In this document: piece by piece, positions 17,369 to 27,571 of the stretch | How the letters are laid out: each line of letters opens with the position of its first letter | Position numbering within the stretch: the stretch's first letter is position 1 | Assembly: GCA_913060975.1 (NCBI GenBank) | Contig: CAJXVC010000002.1 | Coordinates: 248,001-312,000, forward strand | DNA from: an uncultured Gammaproteobacteria bacterium | GTDB lineage: Bacteria > Pseudomonadota > Gammaproteobacteria > Pseudomonadales > Pseudohongiellaceae | DNA: 64,000 nt | Direction of reading: 5' to 3' | Translations under genes and position numbers: made by a program | Notes under the pieces: model-generated | Seen by the model: only the letters and a program-made list of their open reading frames with translations | What the model was told of the DNA's origin: nothing | Database searches by the model: none

Positions 17369-18558
17369 CTGCGCCCATTAAACTTGCCATTCTTGGTTCG
17401 ACTGGCTCGATTGGCCAGAATACCCTCGATGTCGTTGCCGGCAACGAAGCATTCGTCGTTTATGCGCTCAGCGCGCACCAGAACCTGGAATTGCTCCTGC
17501 AGCAATGCCTGCAATTCCGCCCTGAAGTGGTGGTAGTCAGTGCAGCTGACAAAGCGCCACAAATGCGCGAATTGCTCAAAGAGCATGACTGCGCCACCGA
17601 AGTGCTCGCCGGGCCCGAAGCGCTGTGCACAATTGCTGAAGCAGAATCGGTTGATGTTGTCATGGCCGCAATTGTAGGTGCTGCCGGTTTGGCTTCATCC
17701 ATGGCCGCAGTAGAAGCCGGCAAGCGCATTCTGCTGGCCAACAAGGAAGCACTGGTCATGTCGGGCGAGTTATTTACTGAGTCGGCAGCCCGCAATGGTG
17801 CTGAGATCGTGCCCATCGACAGCGAGCACAATGCGGTATTTCAGTGTTTGCCACGGTCGACAACTGACGCCGCTGGCTCAAATCTCAATGCGGTCAGCAA
17901 GATTGTACTGACAGCTTCCGGCGGACCGTTCCTCCATACACCGGTGTCACAATTGCTCGGAGTAACACCAGAGCAGGCATGTCGGCATCCCAAATGGAGC
18001 ATGGGCCGCAAAATATCCGTTGATTCAGCCACCATGATGAACAAAGGGCTGGAATTCATCGAGGCGTGTTATCTTTTCGCGGTGGGTCCGGAGCAGGTAG
18101 AAGTGTTGATTCACCCCCAGAGCATTGTGCATTCCATGGTGCACTATTGTGATGGTTCAGTGCTGGCGCAATTGGGCAACCCGGATATGCGCATACCAAT
18201 TGCCTATGGACTGTCATTTCCGGCCCGTATGCCTTCCGGTGCCGCGCAGCTGGATTTGGCCAGTTCCGAGGCGCTGGAGTTTCTCGAGCCGGACCTGGAT
18301 CGCTTCCCGTGTCTGCAATTGGGTATGCAGGCAGCAGAGCAGGGTGGTACCGCACCGACGCTGCTCAACGCCGCCAATGAAGTGGCCGTGGAGGCATTTC
18401 TCGACAATCAGCTGGGTTTTACCCGGATTCCCTCAATAATAGCAGCCGTACTGTCGAAAATACCTTGTGAACCGGCGGCAAGTCTCGCTATTATTCAAGA
18501 CAGTGATAGCCGCGCAAGAAATCTCGCTAAAGAATTGATTATCAAGGAGTTTCATTAG
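17365..18558 (+). CDS. dxr: 1-deoxy-D-xylulose 5-phosphate reductoisomerase
   Basis: Second step of the MEP isoprenoid pathway, the fosmidomycin target. NADPH binding is shown by LGSTGSIGQNTLDVV at residues 9-23; metal and substrate residues lie in PIDSEHNAVFQCL and the flexible loop and Ser-rich segment KISVDSATMMNKGLEFIEA. 397 residues is typical. It couples by ATGA overlap with cdsA and precedes rseP by 43 bases. IspD and IspF from the same pathway are encoded at 38-39 kb. Confidence 0.98.
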   Translation: MTAPIKLAILGSTGSIGQNTLDVVAGNEAFVVYALSAHQNLELLLQQCLQFRPEVVVVSAADKAPQMRELLKEHDCATEVLAGPEALCTIAEAESVDVVMAAIVGAAGLASSMAAVEAGKRILLANKEALVMSGELFTESAARNGAEIVPIDSEHNAVFQCLPRSTTDAAGSNLNAVSKIVLTASGGPFLHTPVSQLLGVTPEQACRHPKWSMGRKISVDSATMMNKGLEFIEACYLFAVGPEQVEVLIHPQSIVHSMVHYCDGSVLAQLGNPDMRIPIAYGLSFPARMPSGAAQLDLASSEALEFLEPDLDRFPCLQLGMQAAEQGGTAPTLLNAANEVAVEAFLDNQLGFTRIPSIIAAVLSKIPCEPAASLAIIQDSDSRARNLAKELIIKEFH

Positions 18559-18601
18559 CTGGCCGAGCCTCGATAGGCACTTCGGTTGACTAGCATCTGA
18601 C

Positions 18602-19990
18602 ATGTTGGAAATCATCATCAGTATCGCTGCCCTGATTGTCACCTTGGGCATATTGGTCACCATCCACGAATTCGGTCACTTTTGGGTGGCCCGACGTTGT
18701 GGCGTGAAGGTATTGCGCTTCTCAATCGGCTTTGGCAAAGCGGCCAAGACCTGGGTGGGCAAAGACGGCGTGGAGTATGTCATCGCGCCTATTCCACTGG
18801 GCGGCTATGTGAAAATGCTGGGGCAGGAAGACACCAATGTCCCGGAATCCAGTGAGGTGCCCGCCAGTCAACGGCATATGTCATTCGCCTACAAGCCGCT
18901 GTGGCAACGCATGGCGATTGTTGCGGCTGGCCCGATTGCCAATTTTCTGTTGGCAATATTCGTATTTTGGTTAATCAACGTATCCTACGGCGTGAGCGGC
19001 ATCGCTCCTGTGGTCAGTGGCGTTGTAAATGACTCGCCAGCGGCTGAGGCTGGGTTGCGTGAGGGCGACGAAATTGTCGCTGTCGATGGTGCTGAGACGA
19101 TCATCTGGCAGCAGGTCACTATCCGTATGCTGGCGCGTATGGGGGAGACCGGAGACTTGTTACTGACGGTCGATCCGGCCGATTCCAACACCCTGCGTGA
19201 TATCCGCATACCGCTGCGGGCCTGGATGGGAAGTGAAACCGAGCCTAACCCGATTGCTGATCTTGGGATTATTCAGATTCAAGTGCCTGCCCGGATCGCC
19301 GAAGTCTTCGCCGATCAGCCGGCCGCCGAAAGTGGCATGCAGCCCGACGACTTGGTGCTAAGTGTTAATGGCGAGCAAGTGTTGGGTTGGAGTCACTGGG
19401 TAGATATCATACGCTCCAGTCCGGAACTCTCCTTGCCAGTGGTTGTCCAACGAGGGGACGAGTTGGTCGACCTGACTATCCAGCCACGATCAGTGGACTT
19501 GGGTGACGGTCGTACTGTGGGTAGTATCGGCGCTGCTGTCAGACAAGCCAGCTACAGTGAACTGGTGCCGCCAGAGCGGCAGCGTGAAATTCGCTATGGT
19601 TTGCTCGGAGCAGTGGGACCAGCTGTTGCGGAGACGTGGGACAAGTCGGTCTTCGTGCTTGATTCGGTCAAGAAAATGATTGTCGGGCTGATATCTGTAA
19701 AGAATATCAATGGCCCGATAACAATCGCGCAAGTTGCCGGGGAAACAGCCAGCTATGGGCTTGATGTTTATCTGGGTTTCTTGGCGCTGTTAAGTATTTC
19801 ACTGGGTGTGCTGAATCTTCTGCCTATTCCGGTGTTGGACGGTGGCCACTTGCTGTACTACATCATCGAAGGTGTTATCAGACGGCCCGTTCCAGAAAGA
19901 ATACAAGCCTGGGGATTGCAGTTAGGCTTGATACTTATTTCCGGGATCATGGTTCTGGCAATTTATAACGATGTAAGCCGGTTATTGTAA
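18602..19990 (+). CDS. rseP: Site-2 protease RseP
   Basis: Inner-membrane zinc metalloprotease that makes the second cut in the anti-sigma factor RseA, releasing sigma E during outer-membrane stress, and clears signal peptides. HEFGH at residues 22-26 is the zinc site in the first transmembrane segment; the second active-site motif VLDGGH is in the third-last hydrophobic segment. Two PDZ domains lie between them (GVVNDSPAAEAGLREGDE and FADQPAAESGMQPDD). 462 residues is normal. It sits directly upstream of bamA, as in most gammaproteobacteria, linking the stress sensor with its target machine. Confidence 0.97.
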   Translation: MLEIIISIAALIVTLGILVTIHEFGHFWVARRCGVKVLRFSIGFGKAAKTWVGKDGVEYVIAPIPLGGYVKMLGQEDTNVPESSEVPASQRHMSFAYKPLWQRMAIVAAGPIANFLLAIFVFWLINVSYGVSGIAPVVSGVVNDSPAAEAGLREGDEIVAVDGAETIIWQQVTIRMLARMGETGDLLLTVDPADSNTLRDIRIPLRAWMGSETEPNPIADLGIIQIQVPARIAEVFADQPAAESGMQPDDLVLSVNGEQVLGWSHWVDIIRSSPELSLPVVVQRGDELVDLTIQPRSVDLGDGRTVGSIGAAVRQASYSELVPPERQREIRYGLLGAVGPAVAETWDKSVFVLDSVKKMIVGLISVKNINGPITIAQVAGETASYGLDVYLGFLALLSISLGVLNLLPIPVLDGGHLLYYIIEGVIRRPVPERIQAWGLQLGLILISGIMVLAIYNDVSRLL

Positions 19991-20051
19991 TTCGACTCAT
20001 ATTAAACCCGCCGCTTAAGAAAATAAGACGTCAATCGAGAATTCATATCAC

Positions 20052-22727
20052 ATGAAGAAATTGGTTTTTTCTTTACTGCTTGCGTTCGGCCTAAGCGGCA
20101 CCGCGCAAGCACAAAGTTTTACTATCGCCGATATTATCGTCGATGGTTATCAGCGTATCTCACCGGGGATTATTTATAATCTTCTGCCTGTGGGTATCGG
20201 TGATACCGTCACTGCGACAACGTCGGCTGAGATTATCCGTTCGCTGTCCGCGTCTGACTACTTCGATGAGATTGAAGTGGCCAGAGAAGGCAACATCCTC
20301 GTTATCACCGTTCTCGAACGTCCGTCGGTGGCAGAAATTACCATCGAAGGTAATAGTGTGCTGGAGACGGAAGATATCATCGACAATATGGCGTCGGCGG
20401 ATATTGCTGAAGGACAGATTTTTACGCGCGCCGCTTTGGAAGCCATTCAGCAGGGTATACAGGATGTGTATTCGTCACGTGGCCGCTATGGTGCTTCCGT
20501 GGAAGTGGAAGTTGAAGAATTGCCGCGTAACCGCGTTGCCATCAGCCTCGACATCAACGAAGGTGAAGAGTCGCGCATTCGCAATATCAATATTGTCGGT
20601 AATACCGCATTTCCAGAAGATGAATTGCTGGATCTTTTCGAATTGGGAACTAAGCCCTGGTATCTGTTTCTGAGCCGCCGTGACCGTTATTCTCGGGAAC
20701 AGTTTTCCGGCGACCTCGAGCGTTTGGAGTCTTACTATCTGGATAATGGCTACGTGGAGTTCAGTATTGATTCCACACCAATTTCCATCACACCAGACCG
20801 CAAAGAAGTCTATATCACCATCAATCTCGACGAGGGTGACCAGTACGAAGTGGCCAATGTTGATCTGGCTGGCGATCTCGTCGATGCCGAAAATTTGCTG
20901 CGTGCGGCAATCTTTGTACGACCGGGTCAGATCTACTCGCAAGGATTGGTTACGGGCACTGAAGAAATTATGGTGCAGTTTCTGGGTAATCTGGGTTATG
21001 CCTTCGCAGAGGCAACCGGCGTCCCGGAAGTCAACGATGAAGACCAGACTGTTGATGTCACCTTCTTTATCGAGCCAGGCAACCGCACCTACGTCAATCG
21101 CATCAGTTTCACTGGTAACCTCTCTACTGCTGACGACGTGTTACGTCGGGAAATGCGCCAACTCGAAGCAGCGCCGGCGTCCAGTTTGCAAATCGAACAA
21201 TCGAAAGTTCGCCTGGAGCGATTGGGCTATTTCGAAACTGTTGAAGTAGAGACCGAAGAGGTGCCCGGCACCGAAGACCAGATCGATGTGAATTACTCGG
21301 TTGCGGAGCAGAATTTCGGCGCCGTGAATTTTCAGGTCGGTACTGGCGGTGGTGGTAACTTCTTTATTAGTTCCAGCCTGCAGGCGCAGAACTTTATGGG
21401 TACCGGTCGCACTATCGCGGTCAGTGTGAACAAGAGTCGTTTTCAAAAAGGGCTTAATTTCCGCTATATCGATCCCTATTTCACTCCCGACGGGGTTAGT
21501 CGCGGTTTCAATATATTTGCTCAGGAAATTGATTCGCCATTCAATGTTTCAAACTTCAATACAACGACTTACGGCGGCTCGCTGAGTTTCAGTTATCCAT
21601 TAAGCGAAGTGCAGTCTTTGGGTTTTGATTTGGGCTTTACCCACACAGAGTTGAGTGCGGGCTTTGGCTCTGTTCAAGAAATTATTGCCAGCCCGTTTTT
21701 GTTCGAAGGGATTGATAAGTACGTGATCGAACCTGCCAATGCCAATCCATTCGATGGTCCGGTACGTGACTCTGTGATTGGCAATGTGACCGATCTGGAA
21801 GATGAATTCCTGAACATGAATCCGGATCCGGGTTTCGTTGATCGCTATGGCGATACTTTTGATAATTTCACGATTACTGGCAATTGGTCGCACTACACCT
21901 TAAACCGTGGTCAGTTGGCCAACGACGGCATGCTGCATCAGATCGGTCTTGAAGTGACCCTGCCTGGCAGTGATCTGGAATACGCAAGACTCAATTACTC
22001 CAACCAGATTTACTGGCCGATTACTTCGGACCGGGAGTGGGTTGTGGCGCTGCGCACCAATCTTGGCTACGGTCTGGGCTACGGGAGTACCGAAGAACTG
22101 CCTTTCTTCAATAACTTCTTTGCCGGTGGTCTGATTTCCGGTGGCGGCCAAATTCGTGGGTTTGATGAAAACAGTCTTGGGCCGAGCAGCACCGCCGGCG
22201 GTCGCTACCTGACGGAGAGTAATATCTCTCTGCAGCGAGATGAAAATGGCGATATCATTCGCCGCGAGGACGGCTCGGCCATATTCACCAATGATGTGGG
22301 TTATCAGACTGTGCCAGTACTGGATGACAATGGTGATCCGGTGGTGGGTGCAGACGGCAATCCTCAGGTACAGATGGCCGTGCAAAATTTCTTCCTTGAT
22401 GAGAATTTTGACAGCTTTGGTGGTAACATATTGACAACAGCTACTCTGGAGCTGCTGTTTCCGATTCCGTTTATTGATGACAGGAGTCGCGTCAGATCAG
22501 CATTTTTCATCGACGCGGGTAACGTCTTCTCAGACAGTTGTACAGAACGGCAAAAAGCTTTGAACAAATGTAGCGATTTCGATTTTAAAGAAATCAGATA
22601 CGCGGCAGGTGTCAGCATCACCTATCTCTCCCCATTCGGTCCGCTCACATTTTATGTCGCGCAACCTTTTGGTAAAGACGGTGATGACACCAAACAGTTC
22701 GACTTTACCGTCGGTACTGGCTTCTGA
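20052..22727 (+). CDS. bamA: Outer-membrane protein assembly factor BamA
   Basis: Inserts beta-barrel proteins into the outer membrane. A signal peptide is visible (MKKLVFSLLLAFGLSGTAQA, cut before QSFTIADI). Five POTRA domains follow through about residue 420, then a 16-strand barrel ending in aromatic Phe. The conserved loop 6 motif is IRGF (VRGF in E. coli), at GGGQIRGFDENSLG. The protein is 891 residues against 810 in E. coli. The extra length sits in two likely surface loops: a segment near residues 550-610 (from ASPFLFEGIDKY to PGFVDRYGDTF) and an acidic Asp/Gly/Asn-rich segment after IRGF (DENGDIIRREDGS to DPVVGADGNPQ). Loops of that type are lineage-specific. Confidence 0.97.
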   Translation: MKKLVFSLLLAFGLSGTAQAQSFTIADIIVDGYQRISPGIIYNLLPVGIGDTVTATTSAEIIRSLSASDYFDEIEVAREGNILVITVLERPSVAEITIEGNSVLETEDIIDNMASADIAEGQIFTRAALEAIQQGIQDVYSSRGRYGASVEVEVEELPRNRVAISLDINEGEESRIRNINIVGNTAFPEDELLDLFELGTKPWYLFLSRRDRYSREQFSGDLERLESYYLDNGYVEFSIDSTPISITPDRKEVYITINLDEGDQYEVANVDLAGDLVDAENLLRAAIFVRPGQIYSQGLVTGTEEIMVQFLGNLGYAFAEATGVPEVNDEDQTVDVTFFIEPGNRTYVNRISFTGNLSTADDVLRREMRQLEAAPASSLQIEQSKVRLERLGYFETVEVETEEVPGTEDQIDVNYSVAEQNFGAVNFQVGTGGGGNFFISSSLQAQNFMGTGRTIAVSVNKSRFQKGLNFRYIDPYFTPDGVSRGFNIFAQEIDSPFNVSNFNTTTYGGSLSFSYPLSEVQSLGFDLGFTHTELSAGFGSVQEIIASPFLFEGIDKYVIEPANANPFDGPVRDSVIGNVTDLEDEFLNMNPDPGFVDRYGDTFDNFTITGNWSHYTLNRGQLANDGMLHQIGLEVTLPGSDLEYARLNYSNQIYWPITSDREWVVALRTNLGYGLGYGSTEELPFFNNFFAGGLISGGGQIRGFDENSLGPSSTAGGRYLTESNISLQRDENGDIIRREDGSAIFTNDVGYQTVPVLDDNGDPVVGADGNPQVQMAVQNFFLDENFDSFGGNILTTATLELLFPIPFIDDRSRVRSAFFIDAGNVFSDSCTERQKALNKCSDFDFKEIRYAAGVSITYLSPFGPLTFYVAQPFGKDGDDTKQFDFTVGTGF

Positions 22728-22805
22728 TTTTAACTAGCCGCACTGAGCGGCAAGCGAGTGCAGCGCCAGCAGGTCTGCACCAAAACGATTAACTGGAGAA
22801 TTATT

Positions 22806-23333
22806 GTGAATAGAATTAAGTTTTTTCTTGTTTGCGCAGGGCTGGTATTCGCATCGCAAACTGTGCATGCGCAAGACACCAAGATTGGCGTTTTGAATGC
22901 ATTACAGGCCTTGTTCAATTCTGATGCGGCGCGCGTCGTGCAAGAAGAGTTGGAGCAAGAATTTGCTGAAGACGAAACTCGTGCCACCAACCTCACGCAA
23001 CAGCTACAGGAATTGCAGCAGGAATTCCAGCAGAACGAAGCTGTGATGACGCAAGAGCAAATTCGTCGTATGAATTCAAATGCGCAGGATTTACAGGTTC
23101 AGCTGCAACTGATTCAGGAGCGCGTTCAGACCGCGCTGCAAGAGAAAAATCAGGAATTTCTGCAGAGTATGCAAGAGGAACTCGCTGCAGCGGTCAGTGA
23201 TGTTGTAGCAGAAGGCGGTTTTGATCTGATCCTTAACGCAGATTCGGCGCCGTATTTTGCGCCAGTACTTGATATTACTGCGCGAGTAACTGCCAAACTG
23301 AATGAGAATGCCCAAGCGGCAGGCAACGAATAA
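22806..23333 (+). CDS. skp: Periplasmic chaperone Skp (OmpH)
   Basis: Trimeric chaperone that holds unfolded outer-membrane proteins on the way to BamA. The start chosen is GTG at 22806, with GGAG 7 bases upstream and a good signal peptide (VNRIKFFLVCAGLVFASQTVHA, cut before QDTKIGV); a GTG at 22758 would add 16 residues before the signal and is less likely. The mature 153 residues have the OmpH pattern: DTKIGVLNALQALFNSDAA, then a long Gln/Glu-rich coiled coil forming the tentacles, then a C-terminal return strand (GGFDLILNADSAPYF). Confidence 0.93.
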   Translation: MNRIKFFLVCAGLVFASQTVHAQDTKIGVLNALQALFNSDAARVVQEELEQEFAEDETRATNLTQQLQELQQEFQQNEAVMTQEQIRRMNSNAQDLQVQLQLIQERVQTALQEKNQEFLQSMQEELAAAVSDVVAEGGFDLILNADSAPYFAPVLDITARVTAKLNENAQAAGNE

Positions 23334-23371
23334 AATAAACTGCATCACTTCATAAAAGTGTCAGGTGACAC

Positions 23372-24394
23372 ATGAAAAGCTATACCCTTGGTGAGATAGC
23401 TACGCATCTGGAATTGGAGTTGGTTGGTGATGCAAGTTGTGTGGTCAATGGGTTGGGCACACTCAGTAACGCCCAGCCCAATCAGATCGGATTCCTAAGC
23501 AACCCTTCCTATATCGATCAGCTCGCCGCCTGTCAGGCGGCGGCTGTCATTCTGTCTGCCAATTTTGCTGATAATTGCCCGGTAGCAGCGCTGATTTCAG
23601 ATTCGCCCTATGTGAGTTTCGCCAAGGCGAGCGCGCTGTTCTATGAGCATGCACTTTCCAGTGCGGGAATTCATCCCTCGGCAATAATTGATGACAGCGC
23701 GAGTGTGTCAGATTCGGCCATAATCGGCGCCAATGTCTATGTCGGCGCTGGCGCTATTGTTGGTGACAGAACCGTTATTGAACCAGGTTGCTCGATCGGT
23801 GCCAACGCAAAGCTTGGTCAGGATTGCCACCTGCATAGCAATGTAACGCTTTATCACGAAGTGCAGCTGGCCGATCGGGTTATCATTCACAGTGGCGCCG
23901 TCATCGGCGCTGATGGTTTTGGCTTCGCAATTGACGGCGCGACATCTATTAAAATTTATCAATTGGGCAGTGTGCGCATTGATGACGATGTGGAAATCGG
24001 AGCTGGAACCACTATTGATCGCGGCGCTATTGAAGACACAATCATAGAGCGTGGCGTAAAAATCGATAATCAGGTGCAGATCGCCCATAACTGTCACATT
24101 GGTGAGAACTCCATTATTTGTGGTTGCACTGCATTGGCTGGCAGCGTGACTCTGGGCAAGAACTGCATTATGGGTGGTGCGAGCGGTGCAGTAGGTCATA
24201 TCACTATTGCCGATGGCGTACAGGTAAGTGCGATGTCCCTGGTGAGCAAGTCTATTCTGGAGTCCGGTCGTTATTCATCTGGCACCGGTCAAATGCGTAC
24301 TTCGGAATGGAAGCGCAGCATTGTCCGCTTCCAGCAATTGGATAGTATTGCAAGAAGACTCAAAGAAATTGAAAGACAGTCCGATAAGGAATAA
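23372..24394 (+). CDS. lpxD: UDP-3-O-(3-hydroxyacyl)glucosamine N-acyltransferase
   Basis: Third step of lipid A synthesis. The N-terminal uridine-binding domain (MKSYTLGEIATHLELELVGD) is followed by a left-handed beta helix of hexapeptide repeats. The catalytic His lies in VQIAHNCHIGENS. 340 residues is typical. It follows skp by 38 bases and precedes fabZ, as in E. coli and Pseudomonas. Confidence 0.97.
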   Translation: MKSYTLGEIATHLELELVGDASCVVNGLGTLSNAQPNQIGFLSNPSYIDQLAACQAAAVILSANFADNCPVAALISDSPYVSFAKASALFYEHALSSAGIHPSAIIDDSASVSDSAIIGANVYVGAGAIVGDRTVIEPGCSIGANAKLGQDCHLHSNVTLYHEVQLADRVIIHSGAVIGADGFGFAIDGATSIKIYQLGSVRIDDDVEIGAGTTIDRGAIEDTIIERGVKIDNQVQIAHNCHIGENSIICGCTALAGSVTLGKNCIMGGASGAVGHITIADGVQVSAMSLVSKSILESGRYSSGTGQMRTSEWKRSIVRFQQLDSIARRLKEIERQSDKE

Positions 24395-24443
24395 TTAGAG
24401 ATTGGTCCCGGGTAGCCCGCGGAACGTCGAATAGAGAAACTTT

Positions 24444-24893
24444 ATGTTATTGAATGTAGAAGAAATCAAAGAATACTTGCCCCAACGCTACCCATTTTTA
24501 TTGGTAGACCGGGTTGTTGAGATGGAACTTGGCAAGTCGATCACTGCCTACAAGAACGTCACTGTCAATGAACCTTTTTTCGAAGGTCATTTTCCCGACC
24601 AGCCGATTATGCCTGGTGTATTGATTATCGAAGCGCTGGCGCAAGCTGCTGGCGTGCTCGGTTTCAAGAGTCAGGAGAAGAAGCCAGCTGATGGCTATTT
24701 GTACTATTTCGTCGGCGCTGACGATGTGCGATTACGTCGCCCAGTAGTGCCGGGTGATCAGTTGACCTTGCAAGCCGAGGTTATCACCAATCGCCGCGGT
24801 ATATACAAGTTTGCAGCCCGCGCTTCAGTGGGTGACGAACTGGTTGGTACTATGACCATCATGTGCGCAGAGAGGCAGGTTAATGTCGATTGA
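24444..24893 (+). CDS. fabZ: 3-hydroxyacyl-[acyl-carrier-protein] dehydratase FabZ
   Basis: Dehydrates 3-hydroxyacyl-ACP in fatty acid elongation, so it competes with LpxA and LpxD for the same substrate. Hot-dog fold with catalytic His49 in [14 protein letters not shown] and Glu63 in [10 protein letters not shown]. 149 residues is normal. The 3' end overlaps the start of lpxA by 11 bases, so the two competing enzymes are translationally coupled. Confidence 0.98.
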   Translation: MLLNVEEIKEYLPQRYPFLLVDRVVEMELGKSITAYKNVTVNEPFFEGHFPDQPIMPGVLIIEALAQAAGVLGFKSQEKKPADGYLYYFVGADDVRLRRPVVPGDQLTLQAEVITNRRGIYKFAARASVGDELVGTMTIMCAERQVNVD

Positions 24894-25656
24894 TGAGTCA
24901 GCCAGAATAGATCCGAGCGCGCAGATCGATGAAGGTGTTTCAATTGGCCCCTGGTGCATAATCGGCCCGGAGGTCAGTATCGGTGCCGGAACTGTAATTG
25001 ATTCTCATGTCGTTATTCGCAGTCACACACGGATTGGCAAGAACAACCGCATTTTTCAATTCAGCTCTGTAGGTGAAGACCCGGCGGACAAAAAGTTCGA
25101 AGGCGAAGAAGCCTGGTTAGAGATCGGCGACGATAATATTTTCCGCGAAGGTGTCACCTTGCACCGCGGCACTGGTGTTGGCGGCGGAGTAACCCGCATC
25201 GGTAGCGATAATCTGATGATGCCCTATGTGCATGTTGCGCATGACTGTATTGTTGGTAGCCACACGGTGTTTGCCAACAACGTTGGTATCTCTGGTCATG
25301 TGCAAGTCGACGACTGGGTCATTCTTGGCGGTTACGCCGGTGTGAATCAGTTTCTGAAAATCGGTGCTCATGCCATGATTGGTGGTATGACGCATATCTC
25401 CAATGATGTGCCAGCCTACATGATAGTCAGCGGTCGACCAGCCACCGTGCGCAGTATCAATGCGATTGGTATGGAGCGCCGCGGTTATAGCAAGGCAGCA
25501 ATCGCGGAGGTGCGCGAAGCTTTCAAGATCATCTACAAGCGCAATTTCAGCCTGCAAGAAGCAATCGACCAACTCAAGGTGATGGCAGAGAGTTGTGCTG
25601 AGCTTGAAGTGTTGGTTGCCTCGCTCGAGTCATCCGAAAAAGGCATTCATCGCTAA
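24883..25656 (+). CDS. lpxA: UDP-N-acetylglucosamine O-acyltransferase
   Basis: First step of lipid A synthesis. Beta-helix hexapeptides fill the first ~190 residues and the catalytic His is at position 120 in VHVAHD (His125 in E. coli). The C-terminal helical domain carries [18 protein letters not shown]. 257 residues is typical. ATG at 24883 lies inside the end of fabZ and gives the standard N-terminus [16 protein letters not shown]. Confidence 0.98.
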   Translation: MSIDESARIDPSAQIDEGVSIGPWCIIGPEVSIGAGTVIDSHVVIRSHTRIGKNNRIFQFSSVGEDPADKKFEGEEAWLEIGDDNIFREGVTLHRGTGVGGGVTRIGSDNLMMPYVHVAHDCIVGSHTVFANNVGISGHVQVDDWVILGGYAGVNQFLKIGAHAMIGGMTHISNDVPAYMIVSGRPATVRSINAIGMERRGYSKAAIAEVREAFKIIYKRNFSLQEAIDQLKVMAESCAELEVLVASLESSEKGIHR

Positions 25657-25691
25657 TTCCATAACGCCGACAGTAAGCGCGACTGATTACC

Positions 25692-26900
25692 TTGGTCAGA
25701 TCATGTTCTGCTGTGGTCCATAACAATCAAATCGGGGAGGGTGCTGCTATCAAGCGTATTGGTATTCTTGCCGGTGAAAAATCCGGGGACATTCTTGGTG
25801 CGGGGCTTATTAACGCACTAAAGGAAAAATACCCTGATGCTGAATTCGTCGGTATCGGCGGCCCGCTCATGATCGCGGCCGGTTGTCAGTCGCTGGCCGA
25901 AATGGATCGCCTTTCGGTAATGGGTTTTGTCGAACCGCTGGGCCGCTTGCCGGAACTGCTACGCATTAAGAAACGCATCGAAACCACTTTCATTGACAAC
26001 CCGCCAGATGTCTACATCGGCATCGACTCCCCCGATTTTAATCTGCGCATTGAGAAGAAACTGCGAGCTCACGGCATTAAGACAGCTCACTATGTCAGCC
26101 CCAGCGTCTGGGCCTACCGTGCGGGGCGAATCAAAGGCATCAAAGAGTCAGTCGATTTGATGCTAACCCTGTTCCCCTTCGAGACAGCAATCTATGAAGA
26201 GCATGGCATCGCCGTGCGCTGTGTCGGGCACCCATTGGCCGACAACATCGCACTGGAAGATCGCCAGGCTGATTATCGTCAGCAACTGGCATTGCCTCCT
26301 GATGCCAATGTTTTAACACTCATGCCGGGTAGCCGCGGTGGTGAGATCAAGCGGCTCGGGCCAGTATTCATTGGTGCCGCACTGGAAGCGCAGCAGCAGT
26401 GTCCGGATTTAAGATTCGTCATTCCTTGTGCTGGACCTGAAGCGCGTGCCCAGATTCAGAATTTGTTGAAACAGGCCAATGTATTCAGTGCCAATCAGTT
26501 TCACCTAGTGGATGACTCTCATGCTGCCATCGGTGCAGCAGATCTTGTCGTGCTGGCCTCTGGCACGGCGACGCTGGAAACCATGTTGCTCAAGCGTCCT
26601 ATGGTGGTGTGTTATAAATTAGCGGCACTAACCTACGCGTTGGCCTCGCGCATGGTGAAAATCCCGTTTGTAGCACTACCCAATTTATTGGCCCAAAGAC
26701 AACTCGTTCCCGAATACTTGCAGTCCGCTGTGCAGGTGCCGGTGATACGGGACGAGATTGTCACTTTCTTTGCAGGGAGACGTGATCAGGATGCCACGCT
26801 TGCCGAGTTTGATCGCCTACACCGTCTGCTACGCAAAAACGCATCCGTAGCTGCGGCTGATGCAATTAGCACACTGATCGAGGCGCCCCGCGGTGCCTGA
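25692..26900 (+). CDS. lpxB: Lipid-A-disaccharide synthase
   Basis: Glycosyltransferase family 19 enzyme joining UDP-diacylglucosamine and lipid [20 protein letters not shown] marks the N-terminal Rossmann domain and [13 protein letters not shown] the start of the second; [18 protein letters not shown] is the nucleotide-sugar site. The 5' end is uncertain. In-frame TTG (25692) and GTG (25713) starts have no ribosome site. The family homology begins just after an in-frame ATC at 25749, which sits 8 bases after a perfect GGGGAGG. A six-codon ORF (ATG at 25702) also lies in this leader. Its 3' end overlaps rnhB by 8 bases. Confidence 0.94.
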   Translation: MVRSCSAVVHNNQIGEGAAIKRIGILAGEKSGDILGAGLINALKEKYPDAEFVGIGGPLMIAAGCQSLAEMDRLSVMGFVEPLGRLPELLRIKKRIETTFIDNPPDVYIGIDSPDFNLRIEKKLRAHGIKTAHYVSPSVWAYRAGRIKGIKESVDLMLTLFPFETAIYEEHGIAVRCVGHPLADNIALEDRQADYRQQLALPPDANVLTLMPGSRGGEIKRLGPVFIGAALEAQQQCPDLRFVIPCAGPEARAQIQNLLKQANVFSANQFHLVDDSHAAIGAADLVVLASGTATLETMLLKRPMVVCYKLAALTYALASRMVKIPFVALPNLLAQRQLVPEYLQSAVQVPVIRDEIVTFFAGRRDQDATLAEFDRLHRLLRKNASVAAADAISTLIEAPRGA

Positions 26901-27513
26901 ACCTGCTCAATTGGCTTTCGAAATCGCCGCAGATATTCCGGTGCTGCGCGCCGGCACTGATGAGGTGGGAAGAGGGCCGCTGGCCGGAGATGTGGTCGCA
27001 GCCGCGGTGATACTCGATCCGCAGTCCCCCATAGCTGGGCTTAACGACTCAAAGAAGCTCACTGAACGTGCGCGCGAACGCTGTTATGAACAGATCAGGG
27101 ATCAGGCGCGCGCCTGGGCCATTGGGCGTGCGAGCGCGGTGGAGATTGATGCCATCAATATCCTGCAGGCCAGTATGCTGGCAATGCAGCGCGCGGTGAT
27201 GGCGCTGAGCCTGCAGCCTGAGTTTGTCTTTGTCGATGGCAATCGTTGTCCCGACTGGCCCTATCGGTCACAAGCAGTGGTGGGAGGTGATGGGCTGGTT
27301 CCCGAGATTGCTGCGGCTTCAATTCTCGCCAAAGTGACTCGGGACAGAGAAATGGTGGCGCTGGAGCAAACTTATCCCGGTTATGGCTTTGCCAGGCACA
27401 AGGGCTATCCTACAGCGTTGCATATGACAGCGCTGGAGAAGCTTGGTCCCTGTGCCATCCATCGCTGTTCCTTCGCGCCGGTCGCGCGCTGTCTGGATGC
27501 GAACAAGAGATAA
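26893..27513 (+). CDS. rnhB: Ribonuclease HII
   Basis: Cleaves RNA in RNA/DNA hybrids and excises single ribonucleotides from DNA. The acidic DE pair is in [12 protein letters not shown] (residues 21-32), with further acidic residues in [11 protein letters not shown] and the conserved [13 protein letters not shown]. 206 residues is typical. The start is a GTG at 26893 within the 3' end of lpxB; the position of DEVGRG close to the N-terminus supports it. Confidence 0.95.
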   Translation: MPEPAQLAFEIAADIPVLRAGTDEVGRGPLAGDVVAAAVILDPQSPIAGLNDSKKLTERARERCYEQIRDQARAWAIGRASAVEIDAINILQASMLAMQRAVMALSLQPEFVFVDGNRCPDWPYRSQAVVGGDGLVPEIAAASILAKVTRDREMVALEQTYPGYGFARHKGYPTALHMTALEKLGPCAIHRCSFAPVARCLDANKR

Positions 27514-27571
27514 TCGAAAAGAACTGTAATTCGGCCTTGAGCCTGCTGCCGCAAACCATAATAATTGCTCC

